Numbered from the stretch's first letter, positions 25,851-34,437 are shown. The stretch is DNA of 64,000 bases from Streptomyces sp. SN-593 (GCF_016756395.1 NZ_AP018365.1:5211001-5275000); one strand, 5' to 3'. Made by a program: numbers and translations. The notes: generated by a model not told the origin, from the letters alone.

Positions 25851-26456
25851 ATGGCTGGACCCCAGCGCCGCGGAAGCGGTGCCGGTGGCGGCGAGCGACG
25901 GGACCGTAAGGACCGGCGGGACGGCGGCCAGCAGGCCGAGAAGACCGCCTACGTCGAGCGGGTCGTCGCGATCAACCGCGTCGCCAAGGTTGTGAAGGGT
26001 GGTCGTCGCTTCAGCTTCACCGCGCTGGTCGTGGTGGGCGACGGTGACGGCACCGTCGGTGTCGGCTACGGCAAGGCCAAGGAGGTGCCGGCCGCCATCG
26101 CCAAGGGTGTGGAGGAGGCCAAGAAGCACTTCTTCAAGGTCCCCCGTATCCAGGGCACCATCCCGCACCCGATCCAGGGCGAGAAGGCCGCGGGCGTCGT
26201 CCTGCTCAAGCCGGCTTCCCCCGGTACCGGTGTGATCGCCGGTGGCCCGGTGCGAGCCGTGCTGGAGTGCGCGGGCATCCACGACGTGCTGTCCAAGAGC
26301 CTCGGCTCGGACAACGCGATCAACATCGTGCACGCCACGGTGGCCGCGCTCCAGGGCCTTCAGCGGCCCGAGGAGATCGCCGCCCGCCGCGGTCTGCCGA
26401 TCGAGGACGTCGCGCCCGCCGCGCTGCTGCGCGCCCGGGCCGGAGTGGGTGTGTGA
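25851..26456 (+). CDS. rpsE: 30S ribosomal protein S5
   Basis: S5 contributes to decoding accuracy and mRNA unwinding with S3 and S4; 201 residues. About 30 Gly/Arg/Asp-rich N-terminal residues precede the double-stranded RNA-binding region VERVVAINRVAKVVKGGRR. The spectinomycin loop around KVVKGGRRFSF looks wild-type. Its stop overlaps the rpmD start. Confidence 0.97.
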   Translation: MAGPQRRGSGAGGGERRDRKDRRDGGQQAEKTAYVERVVAINRVAKVVKGGRRFSFTALVVVGDGDGTVGVGYGKAKEVPAAIAKGVEEAKKHFFKVPRIQGTIPHPIQGEKAAGVVLLKPASPGTGVIAGGPVRAVLECAGIHDVLSKSLGSDNAINIVHATVAALQGLQRPEEIAARRGLPIEDVAPAALLRARAGVGV

Positions 26457-26638
26457 TGGCGCGCCTGAAGGTCACGCAGACCAAGTCCTACATCGGCAGC
26501 AAGCAGAACCACCGTGACACCCTGCGTTCGCTCGGGCTCAAGCGCCTGCACGACGTCGTGGTCAAGGAGGACCGCCCGGAGATCCGCGGCATGGTCCACA
26601 CCGTCCGCCACCTCGTCACGGTCGAGGAGGTCGACTGA
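26456..26638 (+). CDS. rpmD: 50S ribosomal protein L30
   Basis: Small ferredoxin-fold 50S protein; 60 residues. ATG 26456 shares a base with the rpsE stop codon. The signature SYIGSKQNHRDTLRSLGLK is clear. Two bases separate it from rplO. Confidence 0.96.
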   Translation: MARLKVTQTKSYIGSKQNHRDTLRSLGLKRLHDVVVKEDRPEIRGMVHTVRHLVTVEEVD

Positions 26639-26640
26639 TC

Positions 26641-27093
26641 ATGGGTGACAACCCGATCAAGGTGCACAACCTCCGTCCGGCTCCGGGCGCCAAGACCGCC
26701 AAGACCCGCGTGGGTCGCGGCGAGGCGTCCAAGGGCAAGACGGCCGGTCGCGGCACCAAGGGCACCAAGGCCCGCTACCAGGTTCCGGAGCGCTTCGAGG
26801 GCGGGCAGATGCCCCTCCACATGCGGCTCCCGAAGCTCAAGGGCTTCAAGAACCCGTTCCGCACCGAGTACCAGGTCGTCAACCTGGACAAGCTCGCGGC
26901 CCTCTACCCCGAGGGTGGCGAGGTCACCGTTGCCGACCTGGTCGCCAAGGGTGCCGTGCGCAAGAACCAGCTCGTCAAGGTGCTCGGCACCGGCGACGTC
27001 TCCGTGGCCCTGCAGGTGACCGTTGACGCGGTCTCCGGCTCCGCCAAGGAGAAGATCACCGCCGCCGGCGGCACCGTCACCGAGCTCGTCTGA
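26641..27093 (+). CDS. rplO: 50S ribosomal protein L15
   Basis: Late-assembly 50S protein; 150 residues. The N-terminal Gly/Arg/Lys-rich extension (GRGEASKGKTAGRGTKGTKA) penetrates rRNA, and the globular end contains AAGGTVTEL. It is the last gene before a strong terminator, so secY is probably started from a separate promoter. Confidence 0.97.
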   Translation: MGDNPIKVHNLRPAPGAKTAKTRVGRGEASKGKTAGRGTKGTKARYQVPERFEGGQMPLHMRLPKLKGFKNPFRTEYQVVNLDKLAALYPEGGEVTVADLVAKGAVRKNQLVKVLGTGDVSVALQVTVDAVSGSAKEKITAAGGTVTELV

Positions 27094-27109
27094 GCCGGAT
27101 GTGCAACCC

Positions 27110-27155
27110 GACCGGGGACGCCCAGTACCTCAGGGCGTCCCCGGTCGTTCTTTTC
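27110..27155 (+). terminator. Terminator after rplO
   Basis: A perfect 14-bp stem (27110-27123 with 27133-27146, 9-nt loop) is followed by GTTCTTTTC. It divides the spc block from secY. Confidence 0.85.
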
Positions 27156-27182
27156 TGTGAATTTTCCCTGGCCGATGGGTCA

Positions 27183-27212
27183 TTCCTACCGGGGGCACGT
27201 CGCCGGTAAGGT
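27183..27212 (+). promoter_or_regulatory. Candidate secY promoter
   Basis: TAAGGT (27207-27212) is a good -10 box; the -35 partner TTCCTA (27183-27188, 18-bp spacing) is weak. A promoter is expected here because a terminator lies 60 bp upstream. Confidence 0.4.
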
Positions 27213-27287
27213 GGCCGAGCCCCTATCCGTCAGAAATCTCACCAGAGACCGTCCTTCCGCCGTGGCGCGGGGGGTGCAGGAGGCACC

Positions 27288-28604
27288 GTGCTCACCGCGT
27301 TCGCCCGGGCGTTCAGGACGCCCGACCTGCGCAAGAAGCTGCTCTTCACGCTCGCCATCATCGTGGTGTACCGGCTGGGCGCGCACGTGCCGGTGCCGGG
27401 GATCGACTTCGGCGTGGTCAACGACTGCGTGAAGCAGACGAAGGGCAACAACAGCCTCTTCGGTCTGGTCAACATGTTCAGTGGCGGAGCGCTGCTCCAG
27501 CTCACCATCTTCGCACTCGGGATCATGCCGTACATCACGGCGAGCATCATCCTGCAACTGCTGACCGTGGTGATCCCGCGCCTGGAGGCCCTGAAGAAGG
27601 AGGGGCAGGCCGGTACCACCAAGATCACGCAGTACACCCGGTACCTGACGGTCGCGCTGGCGATCCTCCAGGGCACCGGCCTGGTGGCCACCGCCCGCTC
27701 CGGCAACCTCTTCTCGACCTGCACCCAGGGCAACGACATCGTCCCGAACCAGTCGATCTTCACCACCGTCACCATGGTCACGTGCATGACCGCGGGCACC
27801 GTGATGATCATGTGGCTGGGCGAGCTGATCACCGACCGCGGCATCGGCAACGGCATGTCGATCCTGATGTTCGTCTCGATCGCGGCCGGCTTCCCCGGCT
27901 CGCTGTGGGGCATCAAGGTCTCCGGCACCATCGCGGGCGGCTGGGTCGAGTTCATCTCCGTGATCCTGATCGGCCTGGTCATGGTGGGCCTGGTGGTCTT
28001 CGTCGAGCAGGCGCAGCGCCGCATCCCGGTGCAGTACGCGAAGCGCATGATCGGCCGCCGGTCCTACGGCGGCACCTCGACGTACATCCCGCTCAAGGTG
28101 AACCAGGCGGGTGTGATCCCGGTCATCTTCGCCTCGTCGCTGCTCTACATCCCGGCGCTGATCGTCCAGTTCTCCGGGTCGACGGCGGGCTGGGCGCAGT
28201 GGATCAGCCGCAACTTCACCAAGGGCGACCACCCGGCGTACATGGCCGCCTACTTCCTGCTGATCGTCTTCTTCGCCTTCTTCTACGTCGCGATCTCCTT
28301 CAACCCCGAGGAAGTCGCCGACAATATGAAGAAGTATGGTGGGTTCATCCCGGGTATCCGGGCCGGTCGTCCCACCGCTGAGTACCTGAGTTACGTCCTC
28401 AACCGCATCACGTGGCCCGGTTCGCTGTACCTGGGTCTGATCGCCCTCGTTCCGACGGTCGCCATCGCGATCTTCAACGGGAGCAACGGCAACTTCCCTC
28501 TGGGTGGCACCAGCATCCTCATCATCGTCGGTGTGGGTCTGGAGACCGTGAAGCAGATCGAAAGCCAGCTCCAGCAGCGCAACTACGAAGGGTTCCTCCG
28601 CTGA
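27288..28604 (+). CDS. secY: Preprotein translocase subunit SecY
   Basis: Channel-forming subunit of the Sec translocon in the plasma membrane; 438 residues with about ten transmembrane helices. GTG 27288 follows AGGAGG. The motif region GIGNGMSILMF, plug-domain residues after the first helix (GIDFGVVNDCVKQ) and cytoplasmic loops with basic residues are typical. Its stop codon overlaps the adk start, the usual secY-adk-map arrangement. Confidence 0.97.
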   Translation: MLTAFARAFRTPDLRKKLLFTLAIIVVYRLGAHVPVPGIDFGVVNDCVKQTKGNNSLFGLVNMFSGGALLQLTIFALGIMPYITASIILQLLTVVIPRLEALKKEGQAGTTKITQYTRYLTVALAILQGTGLVATARSGNLFSTCTQGNDIVPNQSIFTTVTMVTCMTAGTVMIMWLGELITDRGIGNGMSILMFVSIAAGFPGSLWGIKVSGTIAGGWVEFISVILIGLVMVGLVVFVEQAQRRIPVQYAKRMIGRRSYGGTSTYIPLKVNQAGVIPVIFASSLLYIPALIVQFSGSTAGWAQWISRNFTKGDHPAYMAAYFLLIVFFAFFYVAISFNPEEVADNMKKYGGFIPGIRAGRPTAEYLSYVLNRITWPGSLYLGLIALVPTVAIAIFNGSNGNFPLGGTSILIIVGVGLETVKQIESQLQQRNYEGFLR

Positions 28605-29272
28605 TGCGTATCGTCCTGGTCGGGCCGCCCGGCGCAGGCAAGGGGACGCAGGCCGCGTTCCTCGCCAAGAACCTCTCGATCCCGCACATCTCCACGGGCG
28701 ACCTGTTCCGCGCCAACATCAGTCAGGGCACCGACCTGGGCAAGCAGGCGAAGGCGTACATGGACGCCGGCGACCTGGTGCCCGACGAGGTCACGATCGG
28801 CATGGCCGAGGACCGGCTGGACCAGCCGGACGCGGCCGGTGGCTTCCTGCTCGACGGCTTCCCGCGCAACGAGCAGCAGGCGCGGGCGCTGGACGTCTAC
28901 CTGGCGCGGCACGAGATCGCGCTGGACGGCGTGCTGGACCTGGAGGTCCCCGAGGAAGAGGTGGTCAAGCGGATCGCCGGCCGCCGGATCTGCCGCAACG
29001 ACGGCTCGCACGTCTTCCACGTCGAGTACAAGCAGCCGAAGGAGGAGGGCGTCTGCGACGAGTGCGGCGGCGAGCTGTACCGGCGCGACGACGACGCCCC
29101 GGACAAGGTCCGCAACCGGCTGGAGATCTACCACCGCGAGACCGAGCCGATCATCGACTACTACAAGAAGCAGGGCCTGGTCGTGACGATCTCCGCGCTC
29201 GGCGCGGTGGCCGAGGTGACCACGCGGGCCATGACGGCCCTGCGCGCGGACGCCGGCGAGCCGACCGCGTAG
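28604..29272 (+). CDS. adk: Adenylate kinase with cysteine-bearing LID
   Basis: Interconverts ATP, ADP and AMP in the cytoplasm; 222 residues. The P-loop GPPGAGKGT is at residues 7-15 and DGFPR at 84-88. The LID (residues about 127-160) has C130-x2-D133 and C151-x2-C154, so it probably binds zinc or is structured similarly; in B. subtilis the aspartate is in the second pair (C-x2-C then C-x2-D). The start overlaps the secY stop, and map follows after a 135-bp gap. Confidence 0.97.
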   Translation: MRIVLVGPPGAGKGTQAAFLAKNLSIPHISTGDLFRANISQGTDLGKQAKAYMDAGDLVPDEVTIGMAEDRLDQPDAAGGFLLDGFPRNEQQARALDVYLARHEIALDGVLDLEVPEEEVVKRIAGRRICRNDGSHVFHVEYKQPKEEGVCDECGGELYRRDDDAPDKVRNRLEIYHRETEPIIDYYKKQGLVVTISALGAVAEVTTRAMTALRADAGEPTA

Positions 29273-29308
29273 GTCCCGGCGCCGGCCGGACCGGTGCATG
29301 TGCACACC

Positions 29309-29342
29309 ACGGCCGTGGTGCCCCGACGGGCGCCACGGCCGT
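29309..29342 (+). other. Hairpin between adk and map
   Basis: ACGGCCGTGGTGCC (29309-29322) pairs with 29329-29342 through 14 bp with one G-T pair. There is no T-run, so termination is uncertain; a -10-like TATGGT follows immediately at 29342-29347. Confidence 0.5.
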
Positions 29343-29407
29343 ATGGTTGGGGTGGCAAGGACCTGACCGAACAGGGACCCAAGGCAGCAAGGAAGGCGTC
29401 GGCCGCG

Positions 29408-30244
29408 ATGGTGGAGCTGAAGACCCCGGAGCAGATCGCGAAGATGCGGGAGGCCGGTCTGGTCGTCGCGGCGATCCACGAGGCGACCCGGGCGGCGGCG
29501 GTGCCCGGCGCCACCACCAGGGACCTGGACGAGGTCGCCGCGAAGGTGATCGCCGACCACGGCGCGAAGCCCAACTTCCTGGGCTACGGCGGCTTCCCGG
29601 GCAACATCTGCACGTCGGTCAACGACGTGGTGGTGCACGGCATCCCCGACTCCGTGACGGTGCTCAAGGACGGCGACATCCTCGCGGTGGACGCGGGCGC
29701 GATCGTGGACGGCTGGCACGGCGACGCGGCCTTCACCTGCCTGGTGGGCACCGGACACGCCCCGGAGCTGGCGGAGTTGAGCCGGGTCACCGAGGAGTCC
29801 ATGTGGGCCGGGATCGCCGCCTTCCGCAAGGGCAACCGGCTGGACGACATCTCGCAGGCGGTCGAGTCGTACATCCGCCGCCAGCCGCGGCCGGCCTCGG
29901 GCAAGTACGGCATCGTGGAGGGGTACGGCGGGCACGGCATCGGCAGCCAGATGCACATGGACCCGCACGTGCTCAACTACGTCACCAAGAAGCGCGGTCG
30001 CGGCATCCGGCTGGTGCCCGGGCTGTGCCTGGCGATCGAGCCGATGGTGACGCTCGGCACCCCGCACACCCACGTGCTGGAGGACGAGTGGACCGTCAAG
30101 TCCGACGACGGCTCCTGGTCCGCGCACTGGGAGCACACCATCGCGCTGACCGAGCAGGGCCCGCTGGTGCTCACCGCCCCCGACGGCGGCCGGGCCAAGC
30201 TCGCGGAGTACGGCGTCACCACCGCCCCCGATCCGCTCTCCTAG
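29408..30244 (+). CDS. map: Methionine aminopeptidase type I
   Basis: Removes N-terminal methionine from nascent proteins; 278 residues. The metal ligands of the family are seen: two aspartates (VDAGAIVDGWHGDA), a histidine in GYGGHGIG, and glutamates in AIEPM and the following WEHT segment plus LTEQGP. ATG 29408 matches the family start MVELKTPEQI; a frame extension to 29294 is not conserved. It completes the secY-adk-map block. Confidence 0.95.
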   Translation: MVELKTPEQIAKMREAGLVVAAIHEATRAAAVPGATTRDLDEVAAKVIADHGAKPNFLGYGGFPGNICTSVNDVVVHGIPDSVTVLKDGDILAVDAGAIVDGWHGDAAFTCLVGTGHAPELAELSRVTEESMWAGIAAFRKGNRLDDISQAVESYIRRQPRPASGKYGIVEGYGGHGIGSQMHMDPHVLNYVTKKRGRGIRLVPGLCLAIEPMVTLGTPHTHVLEDEWTVKSDDGSWSAHWEHTIALTEQGPLVLTAPDGGRAKLAEYGVTTAPDPLS

Positions 30245-30299
30245 CGGCGGCCGGCAGCCGCGGCGCGTAACGATCACGCTGCGTGGGCATACTCCCCGA

Positions 30300-30329
30300 T
30301 TCGTCTTTCCGCCGCTGTTGCCGTAGACT
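30300..30329 (+). promoter_or_regulatory. Candidate infA promoter
   Basis: TAGACT (30324-30329) is a strong vegetative -10; a weak -35 TTCGTC (30300-30305) lies 18 bp upstream. It would give a leader of about 65 nt before infA. Confidence 0.5.
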
Positions 30330-30399
30330 CATATGTCGGCCCCGCGTGTCTTCCGGCATGTCCGGAGCCGACCCCGGTAGCCGATCCCGAAAGCAGGAC

Positions 30400-30621
30400 A
30401 TGGCCAAGAAGCAAGGCGCCATCGAGATCGAGGGCACCGTGATCGAGTCTCTGCCGAACGCGATGTTCAAAGTGGAGCTGCAGAACGGTCACAAGGTCCT
30501 CGCGCACATCAGCGGCAAGATGCGGATGCACTACATTCGCATCCTCCCGGATGACCGGGTCGTGGTGGAGCTGTCTCCCTACGACCTGACGCGCGGACGG
30601 ATCGTCTACCGATACAAGTAA
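30400..30621 (+). CDS. infA: Translation initiation factor IF-1
   Basis: Single OB-fold (S1-like) protein that occupies the A site during initiation; 73 residues. Typical start AKKQGAIEIEGTVIESLPNA and end SPYDLTRGRIVYRYK. ATG 30400 is the only conserved start. It heads the rpmJ-rpsM-rpsK-rpsD-rpoA-rplQ segment. Confidence 0.97.
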   Translation: MAKKQGAIEIEGTVIESLPNAMFKVELQNGHKVLAHISGKMRMHYIRILPDDRVVVELSPYDLTRGRIVYRYK

Positions 30622-30663
30622 CCCGCTTGTAGATCTCAACACGACCCGGAGAACCTCAGTCCC

Positions 30664-30777
30664 ATGAAGGTCAAGCCGAGCGTCAAGAAGATCTGCGACA
30701 AGTGCAAGGTGATCCGCCGCCACGGCCGGGTCATGGTCATCTGCGACAACCTGCGCCACAAGCAGCGCCAGGGCTGA
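30664..30777 (+). CDS. rpmJ: 50S ribosomal protein L36
   Basis: Smallest 50S protein, 37 residues: MKVKPSVKKICDKCKVIRR begins it and NLRHKQRQG ends it. C11, C14, C27 and H32 form the zinc site, so this is the zinc-containing form. It lies between infA and rpsM as usual. Confidence 0.96.
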   Translation: MKVKPSVKKICDKCKVIRRHGRVMVICDNLRHKQRQG

Positions 30778-30843
30778 CGCCCGCCGACCACCCCTGCACC
30801 CGCAGCACTTCGCGCGACGCAGCACGCGTACATACGCGGCTCC

Positions 30844-30908
30844 CATCCCCGTCCGACGGGGATGACACCCCCGGTGGAGGCCGGGGACCCGTTCCGTACC
30901 TGGTACGG
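30844..30908 (+). promoter_or_regulatory. Two hairpins in the rpsM leader
   Basis: CATCCCCGT-CCG-ACGGGGATG (30844-30864) and CCGTACC-T-GGTACGG (30894-30908) are perfect inverted repeats in the 184-bp rpmJ-rpsM gap. No clear promoter is seen. They may be protein-binding or processing structures. Confidence 0.45.
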
Positions 30909-30961
30909 CGGAAGGGAACCGGAGCCGCGGAAGACCTCCGAGAACACCAGGAGCCAAGCAC

Positions 30962-31342
30962 ATGGCACGCCTTTCAGGCGTTGACCTCCCGCGCGAGAAG
31001 CGCGTCGAGATCGCCCTCACCTACGTCTTCGGCATCGGGCGCTCGCGCGCCCAGGAGATCCTGAAGAACACCGGTGTGAACCCCGACACCCGAGTCCGCG
31101 ACCTTGCCGAGGACGACCTCGTCAAGATCGGCAAGTGGGTCGACGAGAACTACACGACCGAGGGCGACCTCCGCCGTGAGATCCAGGCCGACATCCGCCG
31201 CAAGGTCGAGATCGGCTGCTACCAGGGTCTGCGCCACCGTCGCGGCCTGCCGGTCCACGGCCAGCGCACTCACACCAACGCCCGTACCCGCAAGGGTCCG
31301 CGTCGCGCCATCGCCGGCAAGAAGAAGCCGGGCAAGAAGTAG
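30962..31342 (+). CDS. rpsM: 30S ribosomal protein S13
   Basis: Head protein contacting P-site tRNA and L5; 126 residues. Conserved start ARLSGVDLPREKRVEIALTY and C-terminal basic tail GPRRAIAGKKKPGKK that reaches tRNA. First gene of the alpha-operon-like block. Confidence 0.98.
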   Translation: MARLSGVDLPREKRVEIALTYVFGIGRSRAQEILKNTGVNPDTRVRDLAEDDLVKIGKWVDENYTTEGDLRREIQADIRRKVEIGCYQGLRHRRGLPVHGQRTHTNARTRKGPRRAIAGKKKPGKK

Positions 31343-31409
31343 TCCGCAGCCAGACCCCATCAGCGGTCTTCGCTGTAGGACCGACCACCTCCACCGGGAG
31401 AACCGACAC

Positions 31410-31814
31410 ATGCCTCCTAAGGGCCGTCAGGGCGCAGCCAAGAAGGTGCGCCGCAAGGAAAAGAAGAACGTCGCTCACGGGCACGCCCACATCAAGAGCA
31501 CGTTCAACAACACCATCGTCTCGATCACCGACCCCTCCGGGAACGTGATCTCCTGGGCCTCCGCCGGACACGTCGGCTTCAAGGGCTCGCGCAAGTCCAC
31601 CCCCTTCGCCGCGCAGATGGCCGCCGAGTCGGCCGCCCGCCGCGCGCAGGAGCACGGCATGCGCAAGGTGGACGTCTTCGTCAAGGGTCCCGGCTCCGGC
31701 CGCGAGACCGCGATCCGCTCCCTCCAGGCCACCGGCCTCGAGGTGGGTTCGATCCAGGACGTCACCCCGACCCCGCACAACGGCTGCCGCCCGCCGAAGC
31801 GCCGCCGCGTCTGA
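31410..31814 (+). CDS. rpsK: 30S ribosomal protein S11
   Basis: Platform protein of the 30S subunit; 134 residues. The typical segments STFNNTIVSITDPSGNVI and the end TPTPHNGCRPPKRRRV are intact. It lies 67 bp after rpsM and 26 bp before rpsD. Confidence 0.98.
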   Translation: MPPKGRQGAAKKVRRKEKKNVAHGHAHIKSTFNNTIVSITDPSGNVISWASAGHVGFKGSRKSTPFAAQMAAESAARRAQEHGMRKVDVFVKGPGSGRETAIRSLQATGLEVGSIQDVTPTPHNGCRPPKRRRV

Positions 31815-31840
31815 CCAGCTGATACAGGAGAACTGAGACA

Positions 31841-32467
31841 ATGGCGCGTTACACCGGGGCCGACTGCAAGCGTTGCCGTCGGGAGAAGCAGAAGCTCTTC
31901 CTCAAGGGAGCTAAGTGCGAGAGCGCGAAGTGCCCGATCGAGATCCGTCCTTACCCCCCGGGTGAGCACGGACGCGGGCGCACCAAGGACAGCGAGTACC
32001 TCCTCCAGCTTCGCGAGAAGCAGAAGTGCGCGCGCATCTACGGTGTCCTCGAGAAGCAGTTCGTGAACTACTACAAGGAAGCGAACCAGAAGACCGGCAA
32101 GACCGGTGAGAACCTTCTGCGCATCCTTGAGACCCGCCTCGACAACGTGGTGTACCGGGCCGGCTTCGCCAAGTCCCGCGACCACGCCCGTCAGCTCGTC
32201 CGTCACGGACACATCACCGTCAACGGCCGCAAGACCGACATCCCGTCGGCTCGCGTGTCCGTCAACGACATCGTCGAGGTCCGCGAGCGGTCCCGTAACC
32301 TGACCCCCTTCGCGGTGGCCCAGGGCGAGGCCGGCGACCGGACGGTGCCCGCGTGGCTGGAGGCGAACGCCGGCAAGCTGCGCATCCTGGTGCACAGCCT
32401 GCCCGAGCGCCAGGTGATCGACACCCAGGTGCAGGAGCAGCTCATCGTCGAGCTCTACTCGAAGTAG
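31841..32467 (+). CDS. rpsD: 30S ribosomal protein S4, zinc type
   Basis: Primary 16S assembly protein and part of the mRNA entry helicase site; 208 residues. The N terminus has C9, C12, C26 and C31, the zinc-binding form. The S4 RNA-binding domain (RLDNVVYRAGFAKSRDHARQ and following) is central. In E. coli S4 represses the alpha operon. Confidence 0.97.
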   Translation: MARYTGADCKRCRREKQKLFLKGAKCESAKCPIEIRPYPPGEHGRGRTKDSEYLLQLREKQKCARIYGVLEKQFVNYYKEANQKTGKTGENLLRILETRLDNVVYRAGFAKSRDHARQLVRHGHITVNGRKTDIPSARVSVNDIVEVRERSRNLTPFAVAQGEAGDRTVPAWLEANAGKLRILVHSLPERQVIDTQVQEQLIVELYSK

Positions 32468-32493
32468 TAGTCGGGTAGAAGTTCGCAGGTGAA

Positions 32494-32536
32494 GGGCGGT
32501 GCGGCCCCGTCTCACGACGGTTTCGCCGCGCCGCCC
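32494..32536 (+). promoter_or_regulatory. Two-level hairpin in the rpoA leader
   Basis: GGGCGGTGCGG (32494-32504) pairs with CCGCGCCGCCC (32526-32536) with one G-T pair; the loop contains a second CCGTC/GACGG stem. It lies 60 bp before rpoA. It could be an attenuator separating ribosomal protein genes from rpoA. Confidence 0.5.
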
Positions 32537-32596
32537 GTACCCTCGTAGTACAGGGGGCGTCAAATAGCGGGCGCCCACGACTGAAGGACCGAACAC

Positions 32597-33619
32597 ATGC
32601 TGATCGCTCAGCGTCCCTCGTTGACCGAAGAGGTCGTCGACGAGTTCCGCTCCCGGTTCGTGATCGAGCCGCTGGAGCCGGGCTTCGGCTACACCCTCGG
32701 CAACTCCCTGCGTCGTACGCTCCTCTCCTCGATCCCGGGTGCGGCTGTCACCTCGATCCGGATCGACGGGGTCCTGCACGAGTTCACCACCGTGCCGGGC
32801 GTCAAGGAGGACGTCACCGACCTCATCCTGAACATCAAGCAGCTCGTGGTCTCCTCGGAGCACGACGAGCCGGTCGTGATGTACCTGCGCAAGCAGGGCC
32901 CGGGTGTGGTCACCGCCGCCGACATCGCGCCGCCGGCCGGTGTCGAGGTGCACAACCCCGACCTGGTGCTGGCCACGCTCAACGCCAAGGGCAAGCTGGA
33001 GATGGAGCTGACCGTCGAGCGCGGTCGCGGCTACGTCTCCGCGGTGCAGAACAAGCAGCAGGGCCAGGAGATCGGCCGTATCCCGGTCGACTCCATCTAC
33101 AGCCCGGTGCTCAAGGTCACCTACAAGGTCGAGGCGACCCGTGTCGAGCAGCGCACCGACTTCGACAAGCTGATCGTCGACGTCGAGACCAAGCAGGCCA
33201 TGCGGCCGCGTGACGCCATGGCGTCGGCCGGCAAGACCCTGGTCGAGCTGTTCGGCCTGGCCCGCGAGCTGAACGTCGACGCCGAGGGCATCGACATGGG
33301 CCCGTCCCCGACGGACGCCGCCCTGGCCGCGGACCTGGCGCTGCCGATCGAGGAGCTGGAGCTGACCGTCCGCTCCTACAACTGCCTCAAGCGCGAGGGC
33401 ATCCACTCGGTGGGCGAGCTGGTGGCCCGCTCCGAGGCGGACCTGCTCGACATCCGCAACTTCGGCGCCAAGTCGATCGACGAGGTCAAGGCGAAGCTGG
33501 CCGGCATGGGCCTGGCCCTCAAGGACAGCCCGCCCGGATTCGACCCGACCGCCGCCGCCGACGCCTTCGGCGCCGACGACGACGTGGACGCGGGCTTCGT
33601 GGAGACCGAGCAGTACTGA
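32597..33619 (+). CDS. rpoA: RNA polymerase alpha subunit
   Basis: Alpha subunit, 340 residues: an assembly domain to about residue 230, a linker, and a C-terminal DNA/activator-binding domain with the helix-hairpin-helix segment IRNFGAKSIDEVKAKL. The acidic C-terminal tail (DDDVDAGFVETEQY) is common in actinobacteria. Together with rpoB and rpoC this window encodes most of core polymerase. Confidence 0.98.
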   Translation: MLIAQRPSLTEEVVDEFRSRFVIEPLEPGFGYTLGNSLRRTLLSSIPGAAVTSIRIDGVLHEFTTVPGVKEDVTDLILNIKQLVVSSEHDEPVVMYLRKQGPGVVTAADIAPPAGVEVHNPDLVLATLNAKGKLEMELTVERGRGYVSAVQNKQQGQEIGRIPVDSIYSPVLKVTYKVEATRVEQRTDFDKLIVDVETKQAMRPRDAMASAGKTLVELFGLARELNVDAEGIDMGPSPTDAALAADLALPIEELELTVRSYNCLKREGIHSVGELVARSEADLLDIRNFGAKSIDEVKAKLAGMGLALKDSPPGFDPTAAADAFGADDDVDAGFVETEQY

Positions 33620-33627
33620 GCGCCACC

Positions 33628-33656
33628 GGCGCGGGGCGGGACTCCCGCCCCGCGCC
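33628..33656 (+). terminator. Hairpin after rpoA
   Basis: A perfect 13-bp stem (33628-33640 with 33644-33656) and an ACT loop lie nine bases after the rpoA stop codon. It has no T-run, so it may act as a partial terminator before rplQ. Confidence 0.6.
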
Positions 33657-33710
33657 ATGTATGACGTGCCCCGCGAGGGGTTCCCCCGGGGCGAAGCCCC
33701 CGGGTTGCCA

Positions 33711-33732
33711 CGAGCCGGCGGCCGCCGGCTCG
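33711..33732 (+). repeat. 22-nt perfect palindrome before rplQ
   Basis: CGAGCCGGCGG followed by its exact reverse complement. It lies 51 bp upstream of rplQ in a gap that also holds a CCCGGGGC/GCCCCCGGG pair. The role is unknown; it could be an RNA hairpin of the rpoA-rplQ transcript. Confidence 0.6.
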
Positions 33733-33783
33733 CACTGACATCGGTACCTGACACGGCCGGTGCAGCGGAGAAGGAGAAGGACC

Positions 33784-34332
33784 ATGCCCCAGCCCGCTAA
33801 GGGCGCCCGTCTGGGCGGGAGTGCCGCGCACGAGAAGCTGCTGCTCGCGAACCTCGCGAAGTCGCTCTTCGAGCACGGCCGGATCACCACCACCGAGGCC
33901 AAGGCGCGCCGGCTGCGCCCGGTCGCGGAGCGGCTGATCACGAAGGCGAAGAAGGGCGACATCCACAACCGTCGCCAGGTGCTGCAGCAGATCACCGACA
34001 AGGGTGTCGTGCACGCGCTCTTCACCGACATCGCGCCGCGGTACGAGAACCGCCCGGGTGGCTACACCCGCATCACCAAGATCGGCCCCCGTCGCGGCGA
34101 CAACGCCCCGATGGCGGTCATCGAGCTGGTGGAAGCCCTCACCGTGCAGCAGAACGCGGTCGGCGAGGCCGAGGCCGCCACCAAGCGCTCCGCCAAGGAC
34201 CGCGCCGGTGACGAGGCCCTGGCCGACGTCAAGAAGGCCGACGCGCCGGTCGAGGACGCGGCGCCGGCCGACGCCGAGCCCGCCGACGCCGCTCCCGCGG
34301 ACGCGGCGGACGAGGAGTCCAAGGACGCCTGA
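33784..34332 (+). CDS. rplQ: 50S ribosomal protein L17 with acidic tail
   Basis: L17 lies near the tunnel exit; 182 residues. The core PQPAKGARLGGSAAHEKLLL to about residue 120 is normal; residues 121-182 are an Ala/Asp/Glu-rich low-complexity tail, a frequent but length-variable actinobacterial feature. ATG 33784 follows GGAGAAGGAGAAGG; an in-frame ATG at 33760 is less likely. Confidence 0.96.
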   Translation: MPQPAKGARLGGSAAHEKLLLANLAKSLFEHGRITTTEAKARRLRPVAERLITKAKKGDIHNRRQVLQQITDKGVVHALFTDIAPRYENRPGGYTRITKIGPRRGDNAPMAVIELVEALTVQQNAVGEAEAATKRSAKDRAGDEALADVKKADAPVEDAAPADAEPADAAPADAADEESKDA

Positions 34333-34355
34333 GCGTTCTTGCGGTCCTTCGGGAC

Positions 34356-34399
34356 CGGCGAGCGGGCCCGCACCCTCCGGGGTGCGGGCCCGCTCGCCG
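34356..34399 (+). terminator. Very strong terminator after rplQ
   Basis: A perfect 20-bp stem (34356-34375 with 34380-34399, TCCG loop) ends the rpoA-rplQ transcript 39 bp before truA. Confidence 0.85.
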
Positions 34400-34437
34400 T
34401 ATGGCGGGGCACGGGTACGAGGCGCGAGGAGCGACGG

